Part shown: positions 42,391 to 52,500 of the stretch, piece by piece
Position numbering within the stretch: position 1 is the first letter of the stretch
How the letters are laid out: every line of letters begins with the position of its first letter
Assembly: GCA_002718515.1 (NCBI GenBank)
Contig: PBEX01000023.1
Coordinates: 34,511-91,555 of the forward strand
Length of the DNA stretch: 57,045 bases
Direction: 5' to 3'
Source of the DNA: Phycisphaerae bacterium
Lineage (GTDB): Bacteria > Planctomycetota > Phycisphaerae > Phycisphaerales > SM1A02
Program-made: the position numbers and the translations under genes
The notes under the pieces: generated by a model
Databases searched by the model: none
What the model saw: only the letters and a program-made list of their open reading frames with translations
Told to the model about the DNA's origin: nothing

Positions 42391-44529
42391 CTATTGAATT
42401 TCCACATCAATTTTCGCTGAGTACCAATCTTTACTGTCTCGTAGTGATTCTTGTATCACAAGTGCATCTCGATTGATGTTATGAACCGTTCGTTGCGATT
42501 CATTGACAACAATTGTCACGGGCTTATCTAAATCTAGCATCACATCATTGAGATAGATTGTCATCATTCCGCGATGCGTCGATTGAATCGAAATGACTTG
42601 CTCATCAATTTCAGCAATCGTCTTGTCTCTTGCTTTTGGTTCTTCCACTCTCAACCAATAAAACTGATTGTGTAAGACATCGTCTTGTAACCAAACAATT
42701 TTTCTTGGGAACGGATCTCTTGTAAACTTTGAAAGCCACGGTAGCGCTTGCGCATCAAGCCCTCCCATCCAATGCCCCTTGTCCTGATGAATAACGACTT
42801 GATGTTTGTAACCATCACTGTCATTGTTTTGTAAATCGCTTAACTGCGCCTTCCAATCTTCAGCAACTATGTTTCGGTCATACATGCCATCTTTCTCACC
42901 CATATGAAGTGCAAAGCCGATGTTACGCAATCCATCAGGTTTTGTTTCATTTGGATGACCCGCCATCATGCCTGCTGCTGCGAGTTTATCCGCCATACGT
43001 GGTGCGAGCTGGTAAACACCATCCCCACCAGCGCTGTATCCAATGATAAACACTCGGTTCGGGTCAACGCCTTCAAAGACAATCATCTGTTGAATGAGTT
43101 TTTCAAACATTGGGTCAATGTGAGATTGGTGCCATAGATTCCATGTATCTGTTGGCGCTCTCGGAGCGAGGTATACACCTTCGTCAAGTGTGTAAAGTTT
43201 CTTCTGGTTATGCCATTGATTTGTGTTTACGCTAGGTGGCGCTCCACCACCACCATGCATCGAAATCCAAAGCGATCGCTCGCCTTCCTTTGCATCACCA
43301 AACACGGTGTACCAATACGGCATGGAATAATCTCCATGCTTAATCACCCGATTCTCATGTGATTTTGCATGAGCAGACATGAGCCCTTGCTTTTTCGATT
43401 CCCAAACTGCAGTTGATAATTCCGATGCGCGGTCAGGTGTTAGCGAATTGCCATTGAGAACACAAACTGTCTCTTCAGTAACTTCAATTTCTGCAACATC
43501 CGTTGGAGAAACAACCGTAAGCACATCGCCAGGGTCTGCAAACACTGTGACGTGGTCGTTCGAATCCGCTTGCTCCCCTTTAGTTAATCCTTCAAACAAC
43601 TGCTCGCCGTCTTCATTAAGAACGAAGACTTCTTGCTCGATGCGAGTATCCCCAATGACACTTTTAATGCGAGTTGGAACTTTTGCACTCTTCGATTCTT
43701 TTGCATAACGGTCTGTGACATCAATTGCTCTATACGTCTTGTCGTTTGGTCTCCACACAAGTGGAAAATGTTTGTCAGAGTTTTGCCAAGTGACTGCATA
43801 AATTGCATGGTCAGGATGACCTTTTGTTGCTTTGCTTGCTGAGCCTGTGAACCAACCCTTATTGAGTTCATCACCGGTTGGCTCCGCCCCACCTGTAAAG
43901 TGCCATCCATCATCCCAAACTTCTACCCAAGAGTGGTTTCCGGTTTTGTTATACCAAAGCGGTGTGCCTGCAAACCTTGCAGGTACACCTACACTCCTGC
44001 ACGCATCAATGAGAAGAATACTAAGCCCTGAGCATGACGCAAGCCCTGCCTCAATACTTTCAAATGGTGACTGGTCTGCTTTCGGCCTTTTTGTTGAATA
44101 TTTAACCCCAACACGATTGAATATTTGTTGGTTCAATAGCACAGCTGCTTCACTTGGAGTCGTTGCGTCTTTGACAATGTCAGCAAAGCGTTCAGAAAAG
44201 TCTTCACGCCAGTTTTCACGTCGTTCGTTGACATTGGCGTAAGGGAGGATTGCGTCAAAAAAGATCTCCTCAGGGATATCGCTCCCCCACGGCGCATTAC
44301 CGAGAGACCGATATGCGAGATCGCAGTTTGAAAGCAGGAACTCAGCCGTGAGCGTTTTCAAATCTTCCATCGGCATATGCTCGATGAGCCATTCCATTCC
44401 AGCTGTTTGCTCATCTGGAACGAGCCTTAGCGCTTGCTCAATTTCATTTCGGTTTTCGCCTGCGAACTCAAGTTGTGATTCAAATGGTCCAACAGTAATA
44501 CATATGAGAATGAAAGAAATAATATCCAT
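42391..44529 (-). CDS. exported transglutaminase-like / esterase-like fusion protein
   Basis: The 712-residue protein starts with a hydrophobic export signal (MDIISFILICITVG). Residues ~140-260 form a transglutaminase-like papain fold with the triad Cys in GLASCSGLSIL, His in GNHSWVEVWDDGWHF and Asp just after. Residues ~400-620 form an alpha/beta hydrolase with WISMHGGGGAPP, the nucleophile in IGYSAGGDGVYQ and a His in KGHWMGG, resembling PHB-depolymerase/feruloyl-esterase types. The start at 44529 lies six bases after TACAGT; 44550 is an alternative. It converges with the ABC-secretin ORF (six-base gap). Confidence 0.75.
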   Translation of the reverse strand: MDIISFILICITVGPFESQLEFAGENRNEIEQALRLVPDEQTAGMEWLIEHMPMEDLKTLTAEFLLSNCDLAYRSLGNAPWGSDIPEEIFFDAILPYANVNERRENWREDFSERFADIVKDATTPSEAAVLLNQQIFNRVGVKYSTKRPKADQSPFESIEAGLASCSGLSILLIDACRSVGVPARFAGTPLWYNKTGNHSWVEVWDDGWHFTGGAEPTGDELNKGWFTGSASKATKGHPDHAIYAVTWQNSDKHFPLVWRPNDKTYRAIDVTDRYAKESKSAKVPTRIKSVIGDTRIEQEVFVLNEDGEQLFEGLTKGEQADSNDHVTVFADPGDVLTVVSPTDVAEIEVTEETVCVLNGNSLTPDRASELSTAVWESKKQGLMSAHAKSHENRVIKHGDYSMPYWYTVFGDAKEGERSLWISMHGGGGAPPSVNTNQWHNQKKLYTLDEGVYLAPRAPTDTWNLWHQSHIDPMFEKLIQQMIVFEGVDPNRVFIIGYSAGGDGVYQLAPRMADKLAAAGMMAGHPNETKPDGLRNIGFALHMGEKDGMYDRNIVAEDWKAQLSDLQNNDSDGYKHQVVIHQDKGHWMGGLDAQALPWLSKFTRDPFPRKIVWLQDDVLHNQFYWLRVEEPKARDKTIAEIDEQVISIQSTHRGMMTIYLNDVMLDLDKPVTIVVNESQRTVHNINRDALVIQESLRDSKDWYSAKIDVEIQ

Positions 44530-44550
44530 TGACACACTGTACCCGAGCAT

Positions 44551-44559
44551 TGATATCAT
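44551..44559 (+). promoter_or_regulatory. extended -10 element of ychF, with palindromic core
   Basis: TGA-TATCAT ends 11 bases before the ychF ATG at 44571, with TTGACA 19 bases further upstream (44529-44534), a long spacer. The core TGATATCA is a perfect palindrome, so the minus strand also reads TGA-TATCAA toward the transglutaminase gene; this is the second symmetric -10-like site at a divergent pair in the window. Confidence 0.42.
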
Positions 44560-44570
44560 GTGCGGTTCTC

Positions 44571-45611
44571 ATGGAATGTGGACTTATTGGATTACAAGGT
44601 GTTGGGAAAACAACGCTCTTTTCTGCACTAACAGCACATAGCGTCGCTGTTCAAGTTGGTGGTATGAAACCAAACGTTGGCGTTGCACCCATTCCGGATC
44701 CGCGATTAAACAAAATTTCGTCATTCGTCCCTACACAGAAAATCGTTCCCGCAACACTTCAGGTTGTCGATTTGCCCGGTGTTCCATCTGGTGGTTCGAA
44801 CCTAAACACTGTCCTAGCGCACATCAGAAATGTTGATGCACTGTGCCAAGTTGTCAAATGTTTTGATGGCAATGATGCTTCTGGTGACATTAGTGCAATG
44901 GATAGCGAACTCATTGTTGCAGACATGGTTGTTGTTGAGGGTGCTATTGAGAAAGCTGACAGGACTGCGAAACACGGCGACAAAGAAGCACAACAACGAC
45001 TAGATGTACTCATCCGTGCTTTTGCGCTGCTTGAAGAGGAACGTCCTGCCCGTGAAGGTCAATGGGACGCAAACGACAAACTCGTGCTTAAGGCATATGG
45101 CATCATGACTTCAAAACCGATGCTCTATGTTGCGAATGTTTCTGAAGATGATGTCAATGGAGAATCTGAAGCTGCAATAGTTGTGAAAGCGCACGCCAAG
45201 AAAACTGGCGGTGGCAGTTTAGTCTGTTGCGCGCAACTTGAATCTGAGATTGCTGAACTTGACGAAGACGACAGAAGCGACATGCTTTCATCGATGGGCT
45301 TGAGCGAACCTGCAGTCGGACCGCTTGCAAGAGCGTTTAATGAGTTACTTGGGCTTAGTACGTTTTACACCGCAGGCGAAAAAGAAGTGCGTGCATGGTC
45401 AATTGTTAAAGATGCGACTGCTCCAGTTGCTGCAGGCGCTATTCACAGCGATATTGAACGTGGTTTCATTCGTGCAGAGTGCTACCATGTCGACGATTTG
45501 TTTTCACTTGGAAATGAGAAAGCAATCAAAGAAGCTGGAAAACTTCGTAGTGAAGGCAAAAATTACACGATGCAAGATGGCGACGTCGTGAACTTCCTAT
45601 TCAACGTGTAA
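44571..45611 (+). CDS. ychF: ribosome-associated P-loop ATPase YchF/OLA1
   Basis: The 346-residue Obg-family protein has a P-loop GLQGVGKTTLFSAL, switch motifs MKPNVGVAPIPDPRL and DLPGVPSGGS. The C-terminal TGS domain ends VNFLFNV, with FIRAECYHVDDLF close before it. Length is close to the usual ~363 residues. The guanine-specificity NKxD is not obvious, as in YchF, which prefers ATP. I chose the ATG at 44571 (MECGLIGLQGVGKTT), the family start; the frame upstream to 44529 overlaps the promoter. Confidence 0.9.
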   Translation: MECGLIGLQGVGKTTLFSALTAHSVAVQVGGMKPNVGVAPIPDPRLNKISSFVPTQKIVPATLQVVDLPGVPSGGSNLNTVLAHIRNVDALCQVVKCFDGNDASGDISAMDSELIVADMVVVEGAIEKADRTAKHGDKEAQQRLDVLIRAFALLEEERPAREGQWDANDKLVLKAYGIMTSKPMLYVANVSEDDVNGESEAAIVVKAHAKKTGGGSLVCCAQLESEIAELDEDDRSDMLSSMGLSEPAVGPLARAFNELLGLSTFYTAGEKEVRAWSIVKDATAPVAAGAIHSDIERGFIRAECYHVDDLFSLGNEKAIKEAGKLRSEGKNYTMQDGDVVNFLFNV

Positions 45612-45650
45612 ACTAGGTTTATCTGTTGCCCAAAATGGCTGAAGATTGTC

Positions 45651-46055
45651 TTGATCGCAGTTGGACTTCTTTTTGTAGTTATTCAGTTTGTTCCTGTTGA
45701 TCGAACAAACCCGCCAATCACGGGTGAGATTCAAGCACCTGACAACATCATGCACATTCTTCGAAAGGCATGCTATGACTGCCATTCCAATGAAACTGTT
45801 TGGCCGTGGTATTCATACATCGCCCCAATGTCATGGACAATCGAAAGCGATGTGAAGGTTGGGCGAGGAGATCTGAATTTCTCTGAATGGAGCGATTATT
45901 CACCCATGAAACAGGATTTCAAACAAGCACAATCTGGCGAACTTGTTGCCGCGGGAGAAATGCCATTGTGGTTTTACATCCCAATTCATCCTGAGGCGGA
46001 TTTATCCAAAGAAGAAATTGAGTTAATTGTGGCTTGGGGCAAGGAAGCCGAGTAA
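45651..46055 (+). CDS. membrane-anchored heme-binding-domain protein
   Basis: The ~134-residue protein has an N-terminal membrane helix (LIAVGLLFVVIQFVPV), the RTNPP motif and a c-type heme site CYDCHS, with NETVWPWYSYIAP and SDYSPMKQDFKQA following. This is the pattern of the 'haem-binding domain' family (single CxxCH). There is no ATG: the frame follows the ychF stop without interruption, and the first usual start is TTG at 45651, with CTG (45639) and ATT (45645) further upstream. Either the start is non-canonical or a longer N-terminus is used. It would sit in the periplasm with a redox or sensing role. Confidence 0.7.
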   Translation: MIAVGLLFVVIQFVPVDRTNPPITGEIQAPDNIMHILRKACYDCHSNETVWPWYSYIAPMSWTIESDVKVGRGDLNFSEWSDYSPMKQDFKQAQSGELVAAGEMPLWFYIPIHPEADLSKEEIELIVAWGKEAE

Positions 46056-46071
46056 CAATTGTAAGCATGAG

Positions 46072-46080
46072 TGGTACTAT
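46072..46080 (+). promoter_or_regulatory. extended -10 element before the asparagine-synthase-like gene
   Basis: TGG-TACTAT ends only six bases before the ATG at 46087, so a transcript would start essentially at the start codon. There is no Shine-Dalgarno. It suggests that the ligase-radical SAM-flavoprotein gene string is a transcription unit of its own. Confidence 0.42.
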
Positions 46081-46086
46081 CCACGC

Positions 46087-47442
46087 ATGCAAAGAACACG
46101 AGAAGACCTAGCAAACTTACAACCGCATTACCCTGACATGATTAATGAAGTGATTGACATCACCTCAAAAGATCGGAATGTGCTCTTTAACAAGTCTGAA
46201 GAAGAAGCGACCCGTAGCGTAGCGTCTGGCAACATTAAAGACATTCATGACATTAAAGGAATGTTTGCAATAGTCGCACGGAACAATCACATCATCCGAA
46301 TGGCTCGCACGCTTCAAATGCCACTGAGATACTTCATCGTGAAGAAAGTTGCAGGACCTGCCCTACTCATTGCTGAACGAATTGAAGATATTAAAGAGTG
46401 GCTTGAATCACAAGGCTTTGGTGATCAATTCCATCCGTCATACACAAGAATGGTTCCAGCGCATCATTTAACTGAAATTGCACTCGTTGGATGTCCAGAT
46501 CCAAACCCTGTTTGCACTCGGTTCTTTAACCCACAACCAAACACACAATCAACGGATATCACAGAGATTGGAACTTCATACATCAATGTGCTCGCGGATA
46601 ACATTGCACAATGGCTAAACATCGTTCCAGAAGAAGAACCCGTAGGCGTTCTCTTTAGCGGTGGCATTGACAGCGGAGCAGTATTCTTAACGACTTACCA
46701 CGTCATGAAATCCTTAGGGATGAATTTAGCTCGTTTGAAAGCGTTCACACTTCGTGTTGACGGTGGAGGCGAAGATAGTAAGAACGCAAATGAGTTTCTT
46801 TCAAACCTTGATTTAGGAATGTATCACGAGGTGATTGACGTTCCTGCAGCCTGGATAAATCTAGATGATGCAGTCCAGACGATTGAAGATTACAAACCAC
46901 TAGACATTCAAGCAGGCGCAATGACACTTGCGCTTTGCAGAGGCATTCGTCAATCGTATCCAGAGTTCACCTATCTCATCGATGGAGATGGTGGTGATGA
47001 AAATCTCAAGGACTACCCAATTGAAGAGAATCCAGAACTCACGATTAAAAGCGTGTTATCAAACCAAATGCTTTATCAGGAAGGATGGGGTGTTGAAGCC
47101 ATCAAACATTCCCTTACATTTAGCGGAGGGTTAAGCCGTGCATGCACACGTGGCTATGCACCAATGAACCGTTTTGGTTTTAAGGGCTTTAGTCCTTTTA
47201 TGCTCCCAAGTGTCATTGAAGTTGCGGAAGGCATTCCATTTATTGAACTCACTAAGTGGGATCATGAAAAACTCTATGCCCTAAAAGGACAAGTTGTTTC
47301 CGCTGGCATCTTTGAAGTCACTGGCTTTGCAATGCCAATATATGAAAAGTGCAGATTCCAAGATGGAGCTGCAAACGAGCGGGCTTTTGGAAATGACCCA
47401 AGACCGTTTAGAAAAGCATTCCATGCAGCGTTTGACTGTTAA
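46087..47442 (+). CDS. asparagine-synthase-like ATP-dependent ligase lacking the glutaminase cysteine
   Basis: The 451-residue protein has the PP-loop VLFSGGIDSGAVFL near residue 190 and the conserved LIDGDGGDENLKDYP near 300, the synthetase core of AsnB-like enzymes. The N-terminal ~150 residues resemble the second half of the Ntn glutaminase (GMFAIVARNN), but the protein does not begin with Met-Cys, so it cannot use glutamine. This is the state seen in beta-lactam synthetase, carbapenam synthetase and lasso-peptide McjC enzymes, which adenylate a carboxylate and form an amide or lactam. Its 3' end overlaps the radical SAM gene by 20 bases. Confidence 0.75.
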   Translation: MQRTREDLANLQPHYPDMINEVIDITSKDRNVLFNKSEEEATRSVASGNIKDIHDIKGMFAIVARNNHIIRMARTLQMPLRYFIVKKVAGPALLIAERIEDIKEWLESQGFGDQFHPSYTRMVPAHHLTEIALVGCPDPNPVCTRFFNPQPNTQSTDITEIGTSYINVLADNIAQWLNIVPEEEPVGVLFSGGIDSGAVFLTTYHVMKSLGMNLARLKAFTLRVDGGGEDSKNANEFLSNLDLGMYHEVIDVPAAWINLDDAVQTIEDYKPLDIQAGAMTLALCRGIRQSYPEFTYLIDGDGGDENLKDYPIEENPELTIKSVLSNQMLYQEGWGVEAIKHSLTFSGGLSRACTRGYAPMNRFGFKGFSPFMLPSVIEVAEGIPFIELTKWDHEKLYALKGQVVSAGIFEVTGFAMPIYEKCRFQDGAANERAFGNDPRPFRKAFHAAFDC

Positions 47443-48208
47443 AAATAAGGTTAACCCTGAAGAAGCATACGGTGTTTTTTGCGAAGATGAATTGACGCGA
47501 AGTGGTCGCGTTGAAAAGCACAACATCATTCTGACAACAAACAAGGAATGCCCCTTCAAATGTGTCATGTGTGACCTATGGCAGAACACACTTGATGAGC
47601 GAGTAGATGATGGCGCTGTCGCGAGTCAAGTCAAAACAGCATTGGCGTCATTACCTAAAGCACCGCACCTTAAGTTGTATAACGCAGGCAGTTTCTTTGA
47701 TAGACAATCAATCCCCGAACAAGACACGTTTCAGATTGCTGATTTGATTGCAGATTACGAAACATTGATTGTTGAAGCACATCCAAAGATTATTGGCAAA
47801 TCATGTTTTGAGTTTGCTGATTATCTAAAACCACAACTAGATGTCGCAATGGGTCTTGAAACTGTTGATCCAGAAGTGTTACCAAAGTTAAACAAGAGCA
47901 TGACGCTCGATGACTTTGAAAGAGCAACGCAGAAGTTGCTTGAACATGACATTTTTGTTCGTGCATTTGTTCTGCTCAGAACGCCATGGCACTCCGAAGA
48001 AGAAGGCGCTCACTGGGCAAAAGAATCGATTGATTTCGCGCACGCCATTGGCGTTGAATGTGTCAGCGTGATTCCACTTCGCCAAAACCCACGTCAAATC
48101 GATGAAGCATTTATTCCCCCGCGGATTGAAGTTCTAGAAGAAGTTGTTGAATACGGTTTGTCAAAAAACAAGGGCCGAGTTTTTGGAGACGCATGGGATG
48201 AGGCATGA
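47423..48208 (+). CDS. radical SAM protein, unassigned function
   Basis: The ~261-residue protein carries a radical SAM CxxxCxxC in TTNKECPFKCVMCDLW near its N-terminus, then LYNAGSFFDRQSIP, MGLETVDPEVLPKLNKS and FVLLRTPWHSEEEG. These resemble the small Elp3/TIGR01210-like radical SAM group, some members of which act in archaeosine or nucleoside chemistry. There is no auxiliary cluster or SPASM domain. I use the ATG at 47423; ATG 47393 and longer starts are possible. It overlaps both neighbours, so it is firmly in the operon with the ligase and the flavoprotein. Confidence 0.75.
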   Translation: MQRLTVKNKVNPEEAYGVFCEDELTRSGRVEKHNIILTTNKECPFKCVMCDLWQNTLDERVDDGAVASQVKTALASLPKAPHLKLYNAGSFFDRQSIPEQDTFQIADLIADYETLIVEAHPKIIGKSCFEFADYLKPQLDVAMGLETVDPEVLPKLNKSMTLDDFERATQKLLEHDIFVRAFVLLRTPWHSEEEGAHWAKESIDFAHAIGVECVSVIPLRQNPRQIDEAFIPPRIEVLEEVVEYGLSKNKGRVFGDAWDEA

Positions 48209-49538
48209 CCTTGCAATTCTCGGCTCAGGTTTTGGCGGTTCGCTCTGCGCCCTGATCGCAAACCAACTTGGCCTAAAGGTTATTCTTCTAGACAACGCTG
48301 CACATCCAAGATTCGCAATCGGCGAGTCATCCACTCCACAATCAGATTTGATGCTCGCTCATCTTGCTGAGAAATATGACTTAGATTTCCTTCGCCCTTT
48401 TGCCGCTTATGGTTCATGGACAAAAACACATCCAGAAATTGCGTGTGGACCGAAGCGAGGCTTCTCTTATTTCAATCACCAAGAAGGTGGCGGAGAATTG
48501 CTCGTTGCAGCAAATCCAGATATAGAGCACGCAGACACACATTGGTATAGGGAGTCATTCGATGCGTTTCTTGCAGCACAAGTAAGAAGCGCTGGAATTG
48601 AACTGGTTGAGAATGTAAACATCCAACTTGAGATGGACTCTTGTCACACACTTAGATTTCAAGACAAAGAAATCCAAGCAGGCTTTGTCATTGATGCAAC
48701 AGGAGGAAGTAACCCGTTATTGATTGAGCAACAATGTGGCCTTCACACACAATCTAGGGCACTCTATGCACACTTTAATGAAGTTAAAAAATGGGATGAA
48801 ATGCACCCTGCTCCTCATCACCCTTTTGAAAGCCACATGGCTGCACTACATCACTTGATTGATGGTGGCTGGATGTATGTTCTACATTTCGATAACGGTG
48901 TAACGAGCGCGGGTTTTGTTCTTGATCATGAAAAACATCCATTGACGAGTGAATCACCTTCTGAGGAATGGGAACGACTGCTTAAAACGTATCCTTCAAT
49001 TGCTGAGCAGTTTGTACAAAGTTCATTACAAACGCCTCTCGTCCAGACGCAAAAATTGCAGCGGATGAGCACGCACTGTGCAGGCGAGAACTGGGCGATG
49101 TTACCGAGCGCTGCGTATTTTGTTGACCCATTACATAGCACAGGAAATGCTCATACGCTTTTCTGTGTCGAGCGTCTCATGGAGGCGGTTACTGGGGGCG
49201 AATCACTGTCTTCTTATGAATCACTCATGCATGATGAAGTTTCGCTCATCGATGATTTAGTGAGTGGTGCGTACGGCGCCATGCATGATTTCGAGTCCTT
49301 TACTAACATCGCGATGCTCTATTTTGCTGGTGCAGATTTTTCCGAAAGGAAGCGACGGGCTGAAGGCAAGGCTTCATTCATTAACTGTCAGGAAAAGCGA
49401 TTTAGAGAGACAGTTTCTTACTGGTGTGAGAAAGCTCGTTTAGGTTATCGAATTCCAAACTTAAAAGATGCGATTGAACCATGGAATTGCGTTGGACTCT
49501 GTGACGAGTCGAAACAAAACATGTACGATTACGCGTAA
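48198..49538 (+). CDS. flavin-dependent halogenase-like FAD oxidoreductase
   Basis: The 446-residue protein has the FAD motif LAILGSGFGGSLCALIA at the N-terminus, FAIGESSTPQSDLML (the GES motif typical of flavin halogenases and relatives) and a late DPLHSTGNAHTLFCVERL corresponding to the flavin-contact DPxxSxG region. The halogenase WxWxIP motif is not present; the equivalent stretch reads GGWMYVLHFDNG. It could therefore be a monooxygenase or reductase of the same fold. The start overlaps the radical SAM gene by 11 bases; the next gene begins on the base after its stop. Confidence 0.75.
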   Translation: MRHDLAILGSGFGGSLCALIANQLGLKVILLDNAAHPRFAIGESSTPQSDLMLAHLAEKYDLDFLRPFAAYGSWTKTHPEIACGPKRGFSYFNHQEGGGELLVAANPDIEHADTHWYRESFDAFLAAQVRSAGIELVENVNIQLEMDSCHTLRFQDKEIQAGFVIDATGGSNPLLIEQQCGLHTQSRALYAHFNEVKKWDEMHPAPHHPFESHMAALHHLIDGGWMYVLHFDNGVTSAGFVLDHEKHPLTSESPSEEWERLLKTYPSIAEQFVQSSLQTPLVQTQKLQRMSTHCAGENWAMLPSAAYFVDPLHSTGNAHTLFCVERLMEAVTGGESLSSYESLMHDEVSLIDDLVSGAYGAMHDFESFTNIAMLYFAGADFSERKRRAEGKASFINCQEKRFRETVSYWCEKARLGYRIPNLKDAIEPWNCVGLCDESKQNMYDYA

Positions 49539-52500
49539 ATGAACAGATTTTTATGCCTCATCGTTTTACTGCTCACTGGATGTGACAGCGGTTCCCAAGA
49601 AACTCATTCTGAAGTTCACGATGCAATGCGTCTTCATCACTTAGCGCTTGCTGCAATTGATTCTGGTCACGCAGATAACGCAATCGAGTATCTCAACAGG
49701 TTGCAGGTTCTATTGCCAGAAGAGGCTTCGGTTAACGCAAATCTTGGTGTTGCTGCGCTACGTCAGAACAAACTCGATGACGCAATCCAGTATTTTGAAC
49801 AAGCGAGTATGCAAGCGCCAGACAATCATGAGATTGCCATCCTGATGAGCCAAACGCTTGCACTTCAAGGCAAGTTCGATGAAGCAGCAAAAGCACTCGA
49901 CAGACCAATCATTTTGGATGGCGGAAACAACATCAAACTTCACTGGGCCTCTGCTGAACTCAATCGGGGCAATGATTACAACCAGATTCTTGATGCATCG
50001 AAGATTCTCATGGGCGCAAAACAGAACTTAGTCGCTCGCCTCATGATGACGAAAGCGCTCCTTGGTGAAGGTGATTTGAGCATGGCGAAGATGCAACTTG
50101 AAAGCATGGAGCGCTCGGGTTACATCCAAGGTGAAACTGCAAAGACGTTGTTTAACAATGCCATACAAAAAATCGAAGAAGGTGATGCACGAGCCGCAAA
50201 AGCGCAAGTCATCGGTTTAGATAATGTGCTTAAGCCAACAAGAGCTTGGCAACATTCACTCCTTGAACTCGCGGGGCCTCCGGGAACGATCGGTCACCCT
50301 GTTCGTTCATTTATCAATGTTCAAGAACCTGAACAAACGATGCCCGATTCATCGCTGCCTACCTTCAGTTTAGTCCCTGAATCTGTCGTCGAAAACATAG
50401 ACCATGGCGTGCTACTTGTTGAAACACTAGACCGTTCGTCACTTGTTGTCGCAAGAGGAAGTGAAATTGATGCACTGCAAGATAGCGAGGGCTTCATCAA
50501 TGTTGGCTCAACCATCTCAATGTTAGTGCCTATCGATTGGAATAATGACAGACTGTTAGATGTTGCCATCGGAACGGAAGATGGAAGCATAGTGTTGCTT
50601 GAACAAGGTGAACCAAGGTGGTCCCTCTCATCGCTACTTGAAGGTAGCGGGCAGTCAGTTTTAAACATCACCCCATGGGACGCCGACCATGACGGCGATT
50701 TGGATTTACTTGTAACTTCTGACTCTACATTTTTGTTACAGAATAATGCTGACAACTCTGTATCAAAAGTGAATCTTGATGTTCCGAGAGTGCATGATGC
50801 AAACATCATTGATATTGATGAGGATGGCGCAATTGATGTTGTCGCAATCGACGATTCAAACAAACTCGTCCTACTGAGAAACTTGCGTTCGGGAAGAATT
50901 GTGCCGGAAGACACTCTACTGCCAGATGTTCAACTGCATTCTCTAACAACTGGGGACATTAATAATGACGGTTGGATTGACTTGGCATGGACAGAGTTAA
51001 GTGGAGTTGCGTATCACGGCATCAATCAAAGCGGCGATTCCATTGATGTTCAAAGAATAGGCGGAAAAGGCAACCGTGTGCACTTGTTCGATTCAAACAA
51101 CAATGGGTGGCTTGAGACGCTTGTGGTTGGTGAAACACTTCAACTCATTGACCAACAAGGTCGAAAACTCACTGTGCCAACAACTGGGCATGTTCAAATC
51201 GTTGATGCAAATCTTGACGGCTTACTTGATTTGCTTGTCGTTGGTGAAGATTCTGCTGCTTGGCATCAAGAGAAAACCACCAACAACAACTTCCAGAAAG
51301 TTGTTCTTGAAGCCATTCTTGAGGGCGGACAACGGAACAACGCCGTAGGCGTAGGCGGATTTATTGAAGTGAAAAGTGGCGGGAAGTATCAAAAGCGACT
51401 TGTCACGGGTCCACTGACACATATCGGTCTAGGTACAGATCAAGCAGATGTCATTCGCGTAGTCTGGCCAAACGGCGTACCCCAAGATGTTGTTGAGCCT
51501 GAACCCAATCAAGTGTTTACGGAAGAACAAATATTAAAAGGATCATGTCCTTTCCTTGCAACAAAAGTAAATGGCAAATGGGAATTCGTCACTGACCTGC
51601 TCTGGCGAAGTCCACTTGGGTTAAAGATTAATGCGCAAACTGTTCCGCCAATCGCAGCGACACAAGATTGGATCAAAGTAACGAGCGACCAAATGCAACC
51701 CGTCAACGGATTGTATGAATGTGCAGTTACTGCACAACTCTGGGAAACGCACTTCATTGATGAAATCAGACTCATAGCAATTGATCATCCAATTGGTAGT
51801 GAAATCTTTGTTGATGAACGATTTGTCGCACCTATTCCCCCAGCATTTAAACTCTACACTTATGAAACGTTGCACAGCCCAGTATCTGCGACCAATCATC
51901 TAGGTGTAAGTGCCACAGAGATCGTCGCTGAACGAGATGGACAACGTCTTGGTGGTTTTGCAAAAGGACTTTACCAAGGCATTGCTGAAGACCATTTTGT
52001 TGAACTTGAGTTTACGAACGTCGACACAACTCAACCAATCGATATAGTTGCAAGTGGTTGGATTCGCCCAACCGACACAAGCATTAATGTCGCAAGTGCT
52101 CAAGGCAATCACCCTATACCCAAAGCGATTGAAGTTGAAGTTCTCAATCAAAAAGGCAAATGGGAAACGGTGATTGAGAATGGCGGATTCCCTGCTGGAA
52201 AACTGAAAACGATTGTGCTTGAACTGCCTGCAGATGTTTTGAATTCAACTGACATCAGAATACGATTGAAAACGAACTTAGAAATTTACTGGGATCGCAT
52301 TGCAATTGCAACGCAAAGCGGTGTTCCGTTCATCAAGCACGATGTGGAATTGCTTAATGCTGAACTAGATTATTTTGGCTATCCAGAAATGTCACGCAAA
52401 AATAAAGATGCACCAAATGTGCCTGATTATGAAAACATACAGCACTTCGATGCTTGGCGAGACTTGATTGGTTACTACACACGGTACGGACGCGTCAATA

